Source of the DNA: Anaerolineae bacterium
Lineage (GTDB): Bacteria > Chloroflexota > Anaerolineae > Anaerolineales > UBA4823
Direction of reading: 5' to 3'
Length of the DNA stretch: 64,000 nucleotides
Assembly (NCBI GenBank): GCA_003327455.1
Contig: QOQU01000002.1
Coordinates: 167,963-231,962 of the forward strand
Shown here: piece by piece, positions 44,877 through 53,605 of the stretch
Position numbering within the stretch: the stretch's first letter is position 1
Layout: each line of letters opens with the position of its first letter
Notes under the pieces: model-generated
The model's database searches: none
The model's input: the letters and a program-made list of their open reading frames with translations, nothing else
What the model was told of the DNA's origin: nothing
Program-made: the position numbers and the translations under genes

Positions 44877-47274
44877 ATTTCTGGGGCTATTGCTGATTAG
44901 TTTATTCCTAAGCAGCTGTGTGAGCCTGTATGATCCAGAGTCTTCACACGAGTGGCATACTGACCGCATCTACACCCTCCAACCCAACGAGATTGCCACG
45001 CAGTCCCTCGTTCTGAGTCAGGCTTCTCTCAGCAAAATCACTCTTTGGATAACTCCCGTAGCGCAGCCAGTTCCTGCTGATGCCAGAATCACCCTGACTC
45101 TCATCGACTTGAATAACCAACCAAAATACCTCTTATCACTTTCTCAACCATTACAGGCTTGCAGTCAGGCTCAATGCACCTTTTCTATTGGGCAAAACCA
45201 GTTCATCCCTAAAGGTAAGTATGCCATTGGTATCGAATCCTCAACGGCGGTTCACCTGTGGGGCAGCCTACTTAATAGCTATCCCAAGGGTAATTTTTCC
45301 ATCAACCATCAAGAAACAAGCTCAGATTTAGCTTTTTCAATTGAATATCGCTACACCAGCCAGAGTTTGCTTGGCGACATTGCGCGTGTAGGAAGCGATT
45401 TATGGCTTCTACTTCCTTCGTTAGCCTTGCTGATAACACCGGGTCTGCTGATTATAAAGTTCCTTCGTCTATCGCCTCCAGATGACCAATCCCTGAGCCT
45501 TTACCTGGTGATCAGTACGAGTATCGCGTTTCTGGCAGTTGGCATGGCATGGACAAGTCTATTCAATCTACATTGGCATCCAACCTTAGTTCGTTTGCTT
45601 TTTTATGGATGCTCTCTGATGGTGATCATATTGGCTATACGCAATCTTCGTCCCTGGTTGAAAAAGTTCCAGATCGAAGACTTCTTCTTACTCCTGATTT
45701 TTTGGCTCGCCCTGTTCATTCGACTGCTCATGGCTCGCAACCTGATTGCGCCTCCCTGGGTTGACTCGGTTCACCACGCCTTAATTACCAGCCTGATCCT
45801 GGATGAGGGTGCTTACCCGTCCACTTATGCGCCTTACCTTGACCTCTCAACTACCTCCTATCACTCAGGGTTTCATGCCAATCTTGCCTTTTTCACCTGG
45901 CTATCGGCTTTACCGCTGCCCACATCCATGTTGGTCTTTGGGCAAATTTTAAACGCCTTAGCTGTATACAGCGCCTATACCTTCACCCTCGCATTTTACC
46001 CAAACCGGTTTGCCGGGATAGTTGCTGCTGCGCTGGTCGCCTTTTTCTCACCCATGCCAGCTTACTACACCAGTTGGGGTCGCTATACGCAATTATGTGG
46101 ACTTCTCATCCTGCCAACCATTATTTACCTCTTTAATAATCGCATTCCGCTTAATACCGACCTTCTCTCAAAGGAAACTCAGAAAACTTTGCTGCTGGTT
46201 TCCCTGTTGATCTCAGGGCTGATAATTATTCACTATCGGGTCAGTTATTTTTGTGCCCTGCTCTTAGGACTCTCTGCCCTGGGCAAGCTCTTTCACCCAT
46301 CAGGCAATCCGAAAACCGTAAAATTCTTACGATTGATCGCAATCTTCTGCATGATTGGCTTCATTGTTTTGTTACTCTCTGCACCCTGGTTACCTGAGGC
46401 TCTGTTTTCCCTGCTTCTTCCCAAGTTTACTGCCTGGAGCAACCCACCTGCTACTACAGAATCTGTTCCGATAGGTCTGCTCACCCCGGCTTTAGGAAGA
46501 ATCCTGCTTGCCCTGGCTGCAATGGGCTTCGTTCTCGAGACCCTCCGTCGCTCATGGAATGGGGTGATCTTGACACTCTGGATGGCGCTTTGTTTTGCAA
46601 CCATCTATCTGAGCAATTTTGTATCAAAGGGAATCGGTTTTCTGAACATGACCTCAGTAACCATCAGCTTATACCTACCTCTTTCTGCACTTGGCGGAGC
46701 AGGAATCTACCACACGCTTCAATGGCTCAGAGGTTTTTACCACCCCCGATCAAGGTGGCTTCCACTCGTTTTATCTTTTTGTGCCATTCTGGTTTCAGCC
46801 ATCCTGGGTGGACGAGCTTTGATGCCCCTGCTCAATCCGATCACCATGCTCGTTCGCGCCGATGATCTTCAGGCGATGAATTTCATTCGCTCTGCAACTC
46901 AGCCGGATCAAAAATTCTTGATTCAACCTTTCCTCTGGGGCTATGGCTTATATGCCGGTCACAACGGCGGATCATGGATTCCCGCTCTCGCCAACCGTTC
47001 AACCATTCCACCGCCAGTTCTCTTTGCTCTGTCCGACCGGAGCGAACAAGTACGTCAAATTAACCAAATCTCGCAAAAAGTGCTCGAAAAGCCCAATGAT
47101 CCAACCTGGATTGCATCTCTGATGCGGGAGAATAACTTACAATATCTTTACCTCGGTGGTAGAGGAGGGGCAATTTCAGCCTGGACGATCTCTCAGTCAC
47201 CTGATTTTGATTTGATCTACCATCAAGGAAGTGTATTCATCTTCAAGCTGTTACCCCAACGAACCCATCGGTAA
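44818..47274 (+). CDS. large polytopic membrane protein, possible GT-C-type glycosyltransferase
   Basis: A protein of up to 818 aa. A hydrophobic N-terminus ends in FLSSC, a lipobox-like sequence, followed by an extracytoplasmic beta-rich domain (about 40-190) and roughly 12 membrane helices from about residue 195. The first membrane loop contains APPWVDSVHHALI, reminiscent of the acidic loop of GT-C enzymes, which transfer sugars from lipid carriers. I do not recognise a precise family. The ATG at 44818 overlaps prfB by 59 bases. A TTG at 44851 is an alternative start. It converges on the SCP2 gene with a 32-base overlap. Confidence 0.65.
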   Translation: MALWKPTCAVKLAKSLPPIKFLGLLLISLFLSSCVSLYDPESSHEWHTDRIYTLQPNEIATQSLVLSQASLSKITLWITPVAQPVPADARITLTLIDLNNQPKYLLSLSQPLQACSQAQCTFSIGQNQFIPKGKYAIGIESSTAVHLWGSLLNSYPKGNFSINHQETSSDLAFSIEYRYTSQSLLGDIARVGSDLWLLLPSLALLITPGLLIIKFLRLSPPDDQSLSLYLVISTSIAFLAVGMAWTSLFNLHWHPTLVRLLFYGCSLMVIILAIRNLRPWLKKFQIEDFFLLLIFWLALFIRLLMARNLIAPPWVDSVHHALITSLILDEGAYPSTYAPYLDLSTTSYHSGFHANLAFFTWLSALPLPTSMLVFGQILNALAVYSAYTFTLAFYPNRFAGIVAAALVAFFSPMPAYYTSWGRYTQLCGLLILPTIIYLFNNRIPLNTDLLSKETQKTLLLVSLLISGLIIIHYRVSYFCALLLGLSALGKLFHPSGNPKTVKFLRLIAIFCMIGFIVLLLSAPWLPEALFSLLLPKFTAWSNPPATTESVPIGLLTPALGRILLALAAMGFVLETLRRSWNGVILTLWMALCFATIYLSNFVSKGIGFLNMTSVTISLYLPLSALGGAGIYHTLQWLRGFYHPRSRWLPLVLSFCAILVSAILGGRALMPLLNPITMLVRADDLQAMNFIRSATQPDQKFLIQPFLWGYGLYAGHNGGSWIPALANRSTIPPPVLFALSDRSEQVRQINQISQKVLEKPNDPTWIASLMRENNLQYLYLGGRGGAISAWTISQSPDFDLIYHQGSVFIFKLLPQRTHR

Positions 47275-47659
47275 CCTCGCGACAGCAGCGCACAAAATCC
47301 AATACGGTTGGCACATTGCGCATCATTATCGCCATATTTCCCTGTACTCGCAGCTTTCGGGTTAACATCGCCTGCATAGGATCGAGTTTTCCAGACAACA
47401 ACGCCACATACTGTTTATAGGGAGCAGAAAGGACAAAGGTGGCTTTGGTTTGACTTGCATCCTCAACGATTTTGACCTCGCGACAACTTCCATGCCACAA
47501 ATCCATATACACATATAAAGATTGCTTCAAATTTTCATCGGCCTCAATCGCGAATAGCAAATCCCATTCCCAGCTATGGGCAATACGCGCATATTGCTCA
47601 TCGGAGTTTAGCTTATCTTTGAGCTTCAAGAACCAGTCCATTTCAGGAAAAATTGCCAT
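47243..47659 (-). CDS. SCP2 sterol-binding domain protein
   Basis: A 138-aa single-domain protein of the SCP2 sterol-carrier fold (WEWDLLFAIEADENLKQSLYVY, SGKLDPMQAMLTRKLRVQG). Such proteins bind hydrophobic ligands, but the bacterial role is generally unknown. The ATG at 47659 follows AGAGGTG. An upstream in-frame codon falls inside the promoter and inverted repeat. The 3' end overlaps the convergent membrane protein gene by 32 bases. Confidence 0.85.
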   Translation of the reverse strand: MAIFPEMDWFLKLKDKLNSDEQYARIAHSWEWDLLFAIEADENLKQSLYVYMDLWHGSCREVKIVEDASQTKATFVLSAPYKQYVALLSGKLDPMQAMLTRKLRVQGNMAIMMRNVPTVLDFVRCCREVTDGFVGVTA

Positions 47660-47672
47660 TGTTTCACCTCTG

Positions 47673-47695
47673 ATTAGGGTAAAATACACCCTAAT
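47673..47695. promoter_or_regulatory. perfect inverted repeat at the SCP2 promoter, candidate operator
   Basis: ATTAGGGT and ACCCTAAT are exact inverted copies spaced by AAAATAC. The repeat overlaps the edge of the minus-strand TATAAT (47694-47699) and covers the expected transcription start of the SCP2 gene. A dimeric repressor bound here would block transcription. It could also form a 5' hairpin in the mRNA. Confidence 0.5.
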
Positions 47696-47710
47696 TATAA
47701 GCGATAAGCC

Positions 47711-47739
47711 TTGCAAAAAACTCCATTATCGTCTATCCT
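47711..47739 (+). promoter_or_regulatory. putative promoter of the amino-acid ABC genes
   Basis: TTGCAA, 17 bases, TATCCT, about 70 bases upstream of the binding-protein start codon. Both hexamers are near consensus. Confidence 0.4.
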
Positions 47740-47811
47740 TATCGCACCTTTGCCAAAGGGATTCCTGCCTTCTCAGAAACGGCGATTAATTCTTGAGAAA
47801 AAGGAGAGAGA

Positions 47812-48678
47812 ATGATGAAAAAGTCCTATATTATCCCATATCTAATCATCCTGAGTATCCTGATTACCGCCTGTGGCGGTCCAAGCCCAACCCCTGCTCC
47901 CGTCCAAACCGAGGCACCTCCTCCTGTTCAAACTGAGGCTCCTGCCCCTGCAGAAACCGAAGCACCACCTGCCGAATCAGGGTCAAAGTTACCCGATCTG
48001 GGTGGCCGAACGATTACCGTAGCGGTTGAAAACGCCTATCCTCCCTTCAACATGATTGACGAAGCCACCGGCGAAGGGGTTGGTTGGGATTACGATGCAG
48101 TGCGGGAAATCTGCAAGCGCCTCAATTGTGTTCCCGAATTTAAACAAGCTGCCTGGGATGGCATCTTCCCTGCCATGCAAGCTGGCGAGTATGACATGCT
48201 GGCAGATGGCGTAACCATTACGGCTGAGCGGGATGAAATTGTCGATTTCTCTATCCCTTATGTCATTGTTGGTCAGGTGTTGCTTGTCCGAGCCGATGAG
48301 ACTGCCAGCATAGAGGAGATTAAAGCCGATGCCAATCGCCTGATCGGCACCCAACTCGGCACAACGAACGAAATCGTCGCTAAAGAGCATTTCCCACCCG
48401 AAAGAGTGAAATCCTTTGAAGACTTTGGGGCTGCGGTTTTAGCTTTGCTTTCTAAAGATATTGACGGCGTCGTCATCGACAATGTCAGCGCCCTGGGCTT
48501 CATCGATGAAAATCCCGATCAACTCAAAATTGCCGGACAGCTAACCTCGGATGAGCAGCTTGGCTTTGTTTTCCCACCTGGTAGCGAATTGCGCGAAGCC
48601 ATCAATGCCGCTTTACAGTCCATGATCGACGATGGCACCTTAGAAGCGCTCAATAAAAAGTGGGGCTTGACCCAGTAA
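47812..48678 (+). CDS. amino-acid ABC transporter substrate-binding lipoprotein
   Basis: A 288-aa family 3 solute-binding protein for polar amino acids. The signal peptide ends in the lipobox LITAC, followed by a linker of about 45 residues rich in Pro, Glu, Thr and Ala with repeated QTEAP units. The binding domain begins [19 protein letters not shown] and contains [15 protein letters not shown] and [20 protein letters not shown], typical of glutamine, arginine or cystine binders. AAGGAGAG lies before the ATG. A permease gene follows, but no ATPase gene. Confidence 0.94.
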   Translation: MMKKSYIIPYLIILSILITACGGPSPTPAPVQTEAPPPVQTEAPAPAETEAPPAESGSKLPDLGGRTITVAVENAYPPFNMIDEATGEGVGWDYDAVREICKRLNCVPEFKQAAWDGIFPAMQAGEYDMLADGVTITAERDEIVDFSIPYVIVGQVLLVRADETASIEEIKADANRLIGTQLGTTNEIVAKEHFPPERVKSFEDFGAAVLALLSKDIDGVVIDNVSALGFIDENPDQLKIAGQLTSDEQLGFVFPPGSELREAINAALQSMIDDGTLEALNKKWGLTQ

Positions 48679-48708
48679 GTTCGTATTATCAGCCGTTTCT
48701 GAATTCTC

Positions 48709-48733
48709 GCCGGGAGAGGCTTACTCTCCCGGC
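48709..48733 (+). other. intercistronic stem-loop between binding-protein and permease genes
   Basis: A perfect 10-bp G/C-rich stem GCCGGGAGAG / CTCTCCCGGC with a five-base loop and no T-tract after it. Such stems commonly protect the 3' end of the upstream message or reduce read-through, raising binding protein over permease. Confidence 0.6.
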
Positions 48734-48760
48734 TAAACCCATAAAGATAAGGACGTGATG

Positions 48761-49627
48761 ATGCAAGCCGTTCAATCCCAAAAACAATTTCAATACCAAC
48801 CGCAGAAACTCACCCTGTCAACGCTCCCCTGGTGGGCCATCATCCTTTTCATTCTTGGTCTGATTATTGTATATTTTATCTTCACCGATAAGAATTATGC
48901 CGAGACCTTTCAATATCTGCTGGCTGGAGTAATCGCTACCCTGCGCATCACTTTGCTTGCCTTCCCGATTGCCACCGTGATCGGTTTGTTTGTGGGCCTC
49001 GCCCGCCTTTCCAAGAACATCGTGATTAACACCATTGCAACAATCTATATCGAAGTGGTTCGAGGTATCCCTCTGGTTGTTCTGATTTTGATCATTGCCT
49101 TTGGACTTGTACCTCTTTTAATAGACGTCACCAATAAAATCGGGCAATGGGGAATCACGGTTTTTCAAACAGGTGGGTTAAGTGGTTTTTTCAATAACCT
49201 TGCGACCTACAGTATTCGGAATATTTCAATGGAACTGCGGGCTATCATTGCTTTGGCGATTGGCTATGGAGCCTTTGAAGCTGAGGTCTTTCGAGCCGGC
49301 ATTCAATCTATTGGCAAAGGACAAATGGAAGCTGCCCGGTCTTTAGGGATGAATTACTTTCTGGCAATGCGCTTGATTATTCTCCCTCAAGCCATCCGCC
49401 GTATCCTGCCTCCCCTCGGCAATGACTTCATTGCCTTACTAAAAGATTCATCCCTGGCAACCGTCTTAGCGGTCAATGAACTAACCCAACTGACTCGCCT
49501 GCGCCGTTCCAGCACCTTCCGCGTCATGGAAGCTTTCAACGTTGCTGCTTTTCTCTATTTGTCGATGACCCTTCTATTATCTGGGTTTGTGCGCTTTCTA
49601 GAGCGCAAGATGCACATCGGGGAATAA
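48761..49627 (+). CDS. amino-acid ABC transporter permease
   Basis: A 288-aa HisM/GlnP-type permease. After a membrane anchor (about 25-45), a core of five or so helices carries GVIATLRITLLAFPIATVIG and the EAA loop EAARSLGMNYFLAMRLIILP near 190-210, where the ATPase docks. A roughly 20-residue insertion relative to the shortest homologues lies near 125-145. AAGGA precedes several ATG codons; 48761 gives the best spacing. The ATP-hydrolysing subunit is not next to it and must be supplied elsewhere. Confidence 0.93.
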   Translation: MQAVQSQKQFQYQPQKLTLSTLPWWAIILFILGLIIVYFIFTDKNYAETFQYLLAGVIATLRITLLAFPIATVIGLFVGLARLSKNIVINTIATIYIEVVRGIPLVVLILIIAFGLVPLLIDVTNKIGQWGITVFQTGGLSGFFNNLATYSIRNISMELRAIIALAIGYGAFEAEVFRAGIQSIGKGQMEAARSLGMNYFLAMRLIILPQAIRRILPPLGNDFIALLKDSSLATVLAVNELTQLTRLRRSSTFRVMEAFNVAAFLYLSMTLLLSGFVRFLERKMHIGE

Positions 49628-49650
49628 AAAACGAGCTATTATCGCTCGTT
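49623..49650 (-). terminator. intrinsic terminator of tRNA-Leu (also distal to permease gene)
   Basis: The stem AACGAGC / GCTCGTT with a seven-base loop. On the minus strand it is followed by TTTTTATTCC, an ideal U-tract, and it lies nine bases after the tRNA 3' end. On the plus strand the same stem follows the permease stop and may act weakly. Confidence 0.75.
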
Positions 49651-49658
49651 CTCTAAAA

Positions 49659-49740
49659 TGCGCTGGGTGGGAGTTGAACCCACACGCCTTGCGGCACATG
49701 GCCCTCAACCATGCCTGTCTGCCAATTCCAGCACCAGCGC
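49659..49740 (-). tRNA. tRNA-Leu (GAG)
   Basis: 82 nt. Acceptor arms GCGCUGG and CCAGCGC pair. The anticodon stem CAUGG/CCAUG holds the loop UUGAGGG, giving anticodon GAG (plus-strand 49704-49706), which reads CUC and CUU. A long variable arm (UGCC-GCAA-GGCG) and the T arm GUGGG-UUCAACU-CCCAC are typical of leucine tRNA. The discriminator is A. The CCA end is not encoded and must be added by a nucleotidyltransferase. Confidence 0.95.
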
Positions 49741-49751
49741 AATGCTTTTGT

Positions 49752-49779
49752 ATTATAATCCGCTATTGCCTGCTGTCAA
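49752..49779 (-). promoter_or_regulatory. consensus promoter of tRNA-Leu
   Basis: On the minus strand a perfect TTGACA is followed after 16 bases by a perfect TATAAT. The start point would be near 49745, about five bases before the mature tRNA 5' end. Confidence 0.85.
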
Positions 49780-49884
49780 GAAATAAAAAATGATCACTCT
49801 AAGTATGACTTCTTCATATAAATCCACCGCTATCCTTTCATTCATCATTTAACAATGATTGTATTTTATTCACAGGAGTAACTT

Positions 49885-50904
49885 ATGCGCATTGTCCTTG
49901 ACGCAATGGGAAGCGATCGCCATCCCGAGCCAGAAATCAGTGCTGCCATAAAAGCCAGCCAGATCTATCCTGATGAAATCTTCCTGGTTGGTCCTCAAGA
50001 TCTATTAGAAGCTAAACTGGCATCTTTTAACCCATCTACACGCCTGCATGTTGTCCATGCCTCTCAGGTTTTAGAAATGACCGATAAACCGGCTGAAAAC
50101 GCCCGTCGCAAAACGGATACTTCTATGGCGGTCGGTATGGAATTGATTCGGCATGGAGAAGCAGATGTCTTCATTACTGCCGGCAATACCGGCGGGGCAA
50201 TGGCAACCGCTCTGTTTCAACTCAGGCGCATCCGCGGTGTGCGGCGACCAGCCTTGATGGCTCAGTTTCCTGTGCGCAATGGGCATTGTATCGTCCTGGA
50301 TATCGGCGCGAATGCGGATTGCAAACCTGAGTATTTGCTGCAATTCGCAATTATGGGGACAGTCTATGCCGAAAAAGTGCTCCAAAAAGCGCATCCCCGC
50401 GTCGCCCTCTTATCCAACGGGGAAGAAGGTGGCAAAGGTAATCAACTCATCAAAGAAACCTATCCCATAATGAAAGAGTTGATGCCCAATTTTATCGGCA
50501 ATGTAGAACCCAAAGAACTATACAACGGCGAAGCTGATGTAGTCGTCACAGACGGTTTTACAGGTAATATTTTCCTCAAGTCAAGCGAAGCGGTGGCAAA
50601 ATTCCTAACCGATCTGATCCGTGCTGAAATGCTCAAGTCTACCCGAACGAAAATCGGTGCTTTACTGGCAAAACCCGCTTTTGCCGAGATCAAAAAAATC
50701 ATGGATCCCGGTGAAGTAGGCGCAGCGCCATTGCTGGGCGTCAATGGGTTGGTCTTTATTGGTCATGGACGGTCTGATGATACCGCTTTGGTCAACGCTA
50801 TCCGAGTTGCTCGTCAGGCTGTGCAAGTTGGTTTACTTAACGAACTTCAAGCCGCACTCGTTGAGCGATTGTCAGCTCTTCCAACCGCCCTAGTTGAGGA
50901 TTAA
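49885..50904 (+). CDS. plsX: phosphate acyltransferase PlsX
   Basis: A 339-aa enzyme making acyl-phosphate from acyl-ACP for phospholipid synthesis. It starts with MRIVLDAMGSDRHPEPEI and contains ITAGNTGGAMATAL near residue 97 and VTDGFTGNIFLKSSE near 221, all typical. AGGAG precedes the ATG. The common neighbours fabD, fabG and acpP are absent. Confidence 0.96.
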   Translation: MRIVLDAMGSDRHPEPEISAAIKASQIYPDEIFLVGPQDLLEAKLASFNPSTRLHVVHASQVLEMTDKPAENARRKTDTSMAVGMELIRHGEADVFITAGNTGGAMATALFQLRRIRGVRRPALMAQFPVRNGHCIVLDIGANADCKPEYLLQFAIMGTVYAEKVLQKAHPRVALLSNGEEGGKGNQLIKETYPIMKELMPNFIGNVEPKELYNGEADVVVTDGFTGNIFLKSSEAVAKFLTDLIRAEMLKSTRTKIGALLAKPAFAEIKKIMDPGEVGAAPLLGVNGLVFIGHGRSDDTALVNAIRVARQAVQVGLLNELQAALVERLSALPTALVED

Positions 50905-50930
50905 TATCTAACCGAAAAGGAACAATTGTC

Positions 50931-51635
50931 ATGAAAATCATCACCAATGAGAAGAAGAAAAAGATAAATCGCCGCATAGCCATCATCTCCACCTTGCTAG
51001 GAATGGCCATCCTGATCAGCGGTCTGGTCATCTCCCTTCGCTTTCCGAATCAAGTCACCTACTCTTTACTGGCTTTGCTTTTGGGTTTTCTGTTCGCCCA
51101 AATCGGAATGTTTTTTACAAATCGGTGGGGTAGAAACCCAAGCACTGACGAACAAATTAACCAGGCTCTGAAGGGACTAGACCAAAAATACACCCTCTGC
51201 CACTATTACACCCCAACCTACCACCTGTTGAGTGGGCCGGCTGGGGTTTGGATTCTCTTCCCTTACCATTTAACCGGACGAATCACTTTCAAGAACGGTC
51301 GCTGGCAACATGGAGGCAGTGCCTTTCTGCGCTTTTTCGGAAAAGAAAGCCTGGGGCGACCAGATCTCGAGCTACCTTACGAAGTAGAAAAAATTCAGAA
51401 ATTTCTAAAGCCAATATTCGATGAGGAAACTTCCGTGCCGGTGCGAGGAATGCTGGTGTTCTTAAATCCCAAAGTCACGATTGAGATTGATCCCTCGCAA
51501 AATCCGCCTGCGCCAGCGCTTCATCTGGATAAGCTTAAAGACTTTTTACGCAAAGAAGCAAAGCAAAAGCCACTCTCTCTTGAAAAAGTTGAGAAAATCA
51601 ACGAGTTCCTGGCGCAATTCGAGGCATCAACATAG
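50931..51635 (+). CDS. membrane protein with NERD-like domain, function unknown
   Basis: A 234-aa protein with a very basic N-terminus (KKKKINRR), two membrane helices (about 17-38 and 43-65) and a cytoplasmic domain. The stretch YHLLSGPAGVWILFPYHLTG near residue 100 resembles the core strand of NERD nuclease-related domains (GPAGVFVIE), but catalytic residues are not obvious. I cannot assign a function. It lies 26 bases after plsX and converges on the next small membrane protein gene with two bases between stops. Confidence 0.6.
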   Translation: MKIITNEKKKKINRRIAIISTLLGMAILISGLVISLRFPNQVTYSLLALLLGFLFAQIGMFFTNRWGRNPSTDEQINQALKGLDQKYTLCHYYTPTYHLLSGPAGVWILFPYHLTGRITFKNGRWQHGGSAFLRFFGKESLGRPDLELPYEVEKIQKFLKPIFDEETSVPVRGMLVFLNPKVTIEIDPSQNPPAPALHLDKLKDFLRKEAKQKPLSLEKVEKINEFLAQFEAST

Positions 51636-51637
51636 GA

Positions 51638-51862
51638 CTAAAAGATTCCTCGCAGAACAAGCAAAACCCCGATGAGTATCATCGGCAGCCCTATAATAAG
51701 CCCTACAATGGTTGCGCTGATGATAATACCGACCACCATCAAAACAAAGCCTAAAACAATGGCGAGGATACGTCCGGTAAATTCCACGATGCCCATGACC
51801 AGCTTCCAGATTAGCCAAAACGGAAAAAGAAACCACGGGATTCGTTTGCGATCTTTTTTCAT
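51638..51862 (-). CDS. small membrane protein, function unknown
   Basis: A 74-aa protein with a basic N-terminus (MKKDRKRIPWFLFPFWLIW) and two hydrophobic helices of Ile, Val, Gly and Leu (about 20-45 and 47-72). The ATG at 51862 follows GGAG at seven bases. Its composition and clear ribosome site support a real gene. No function can be named. Confidence 0.7.
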   Translation of the reverse strand: MKKDRKRIPWFLFPFWLIWKLVMGIVEFTGRILAIVLGFVLMVVGIIISATIVGLIIGLPMILIGVLLVLRGIF

Positions 51863-51952
51863 AAACACACTCCATACTGGATGACTCTGAAACTTTCTAC
51901 GCAGAAATACAATTTTTGTTTCAAAGCCAAATCTTTTTTATTCAAGTCAAGA

Positions 51953-51998
51953 CAACGATGATGCCCCCACACTGTTTCTTTGATGTAGGGGCATCCGT
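51953..51998 (-). terminator. hairpin downstream of the aldolase-family gene
   Basis: GATGCCCC pairs with GGGGCATC, with further partial pairing (ACA/TGT) towards the loop. It lies about 30 bases after the aldolase-family stop on the minus strand. The following sequence is only moderately T-rich, so it is a weak or factor-assisted terminator. Confidence 0.45.
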
Positions 51999-52024
51999 GA
52001 TTCTAGAACTGAAAATGCGTTTTT

Positions 52025-53443
52025 CTAATCCGCCAAATCTCGGACGTCCTCTTCACTTACCAGTTCACCCAGATAATCTTTAATGTTGGGTTGAATTTTT
52101 GGCGCTTTCACCGTTTGCTCAACATACTTGCGGGTATCCGCCACCCCTAACAGACGGAAAAGTTTCGTGAACTGAGCTTGCCAGGCATTTCCAATTTCTT
52201 CCTTGAAGGACGCGGGTAGATTCCACGTTTGCGCTTTAAATGGTCCGATTACGTTCTTGCGCGTTTTGTAATAGAATTGTTCATCGGTCATTCCCTCTTT
52301 GCGTTCGGAAGCATAATTAGCATCAAGGTAAGCGTACATCTCCTTTCGCAATTCTTCGGGCAGGCGCTCAAAGAGCATATTCTGGAAATTGGTCGCCAAA
52401 TGAACCTCACAGGCTTCGTTTTCGACAAACTTTCCAAACGCGTCTTCCGGTAAGGTCGAGGCGCCATGTTGGACAGCCCCACCCAGACCATATTCTTTTC
52501 GGGCGACCTGACTTAGTCGTTTAAGCGTATCAAAATCTACACTCACCTGGGCAATCGTTCCATCGGGTAGAACGACACCGCCATGAGTCGTGCCGGTTTG
52601 GATACTGATTTTGCTTATTCCTGCATAATCTCCCAGCGCGCTCAATTCTTTCTTATATTCATCCATATAGACGCGCAATTCCTCTTCGGTCGAGTTCTTT
52701 CCACCCACTTCGCCGATCTCGCCACCAATGGAGATAGTTACTCCGGCTGGCTCTAACGCTCGGATATACTTCGTCAAGCTGGCAGAGAGTTTCGTATTGA
52801 GGCGTTGCTGTTCCACAAGGTCGGCTTTGCTGATGTCGACCAACGTCGAAGTATCAACATCGATATTATAAAAACCAGCGCTAATTGCTTCTTTGATCAG
52901 GCTCTCTACTGCACTGTACTCTTTATCGGGATCGGCTGCATATTTTTTCGCCGAGATTTGGAAGTGGTCTCCTTGAATAAAAACCGGTCCCTCATACCCT
53001 TCAACAATGCCGGCTGCCAAAATGCTGGTAGCATACTCGGAAGGTCGCTGATCGGTATAACCAATTTCAGACCTGGCAATTTCAAAAATAAATGCCCCAG
53101 CATTCATGGAAAGCGCTGTGCGAAAAACTGCCCTGGCCGCATCGAATGAAAGGGCTCGTAAGTTCATCGCCGGAACTGTGAAGGTGGGGGGCACATCCCC
53201 TCTACCGCGCGCCATATACAGGTCATGGATCGAAGCCGGCACCAGCCCGACTTCTAAAGCGATCAAGCGAGTTAGATAACGTGCCCACCCTTGCAAAGCG
53301 CCTTTTTCAAGAGCAGAAATCTCAGCCAGTTTATGGGCGTTCTTACGTAGCGTTGCCCGATCTTTGATGACGGCTTTCCCATGTTCAACTGCCACACTTC
53401 CTTCAAGCTGATCAATAATCGTTTGATACTCTGGCGCACTCAT
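52025..53443 (-). CDS. class II fructose-bisphosphate aldolase family protein (long form)
   Basis: A 472-aa protein with the class II aldolase TIM-barrel pattern: FTVPAMNLRALSFDAARAV near residue 90, FIQGDHFQISAKKY near 165 (catalytic Asp and zinc His), SIGGEIGEVGG near 245, and TGTTHGGVVLPDG near 290. It is longer than standard FbaA (about 340-360 aa), with extensions at both ends, and belongs to a group annotated only at family level. Sugar-phosphate aldol cleavage is likely. The exact substrate may be fructose- or tagatose-bisphosphate. GAGGAG sets the ATG at 53443. Confidence 0.85.
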   Translation of the reverse strand: MSAPEYQTIIDQLEGSVAVEHGKAVIKDRATLRKNAHKLAEISALEKGALQGWARYLTRLIALEVGLVPASIHDLYMARGRGDVPPTFTVPAMNLRALSFDAARAVFRTALSMNAGAFIFEIARSEIGYTDQRPSEYATSILAAGIVEGYEGPVFIQGDHFQISAKKYAADPDKEYSAVESLIKEAISAGFYNIDVDTSTLVDISKADLVEQQRLNTKLSASLTKYIRALEPAGVTISIGGEIGEVGGKNSTEEELRVYMDEYKKELSALGDYAGISKISIQTGTTHGGVVLPDGTIAQVSVDFDTLKRLSQVARKEYGLGGAVQHGASTLPEDAFGKFVENEACEVHLATNFQNMLFERLPEELRKEMYAYLDANYASERKEGMTDEQFYYKTRKNVIGPFKAQTWNLPASFKEEIGNAWQAQFTKLFRLLGVADTRKYVEQTVKAPKIQPNIKDYLGELVSEEDVRDLAD

Positions 53444-53474
53444 ATCTATCTCCTCATTCATTAGGTTTATCAAA

Positions 53475-53480
53475 ATTATA
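53475..53480 (-). promoter_or_regulatory. putative -10 element of the aldolase-family gene
   Basis: A consensus TATAAT on the minus strand, about 32 bases upstream of the start codon. No good -35 lies at 16-18 bases. A TTGCAA lies too far away, at 22. Confidence 0.4.
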
Positions 53481-53535
53481 CCCCGAGAGGCACAAAATTA
53501 TTTTGCAACTTCTTTGGATTTCATTCGTAAATGTG

Positions 53536-53564
53536 TTGCAGAGCGAATGAACGTAAGCTATAAT
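53536..53564 (+). promoter_or_regulatory. strong promoter of the SPFH gene pair
   Basis: TTGCAG, exactly 17 bases, then a consensus TATAAT. It lies 42 bases upstream of the 175-aa gene and is one of the best sigma-70-type promoters in the window. Confidence 0.75.
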
Positions 53565-53605
53565 CAATCTAACCGATTTTTCCCCCAATAAGGATAGGAG
53601 AAATA

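Noticed and set aside
51627..51875. A second minus-strand frame of 82 codons overlapping the small membrane protein
   Set aside because: It has a mixed His/Arg/Tyr-rich composition. The other frame gives a coherent basic-plus-two-helix membrane protein with GGAG at the right place.
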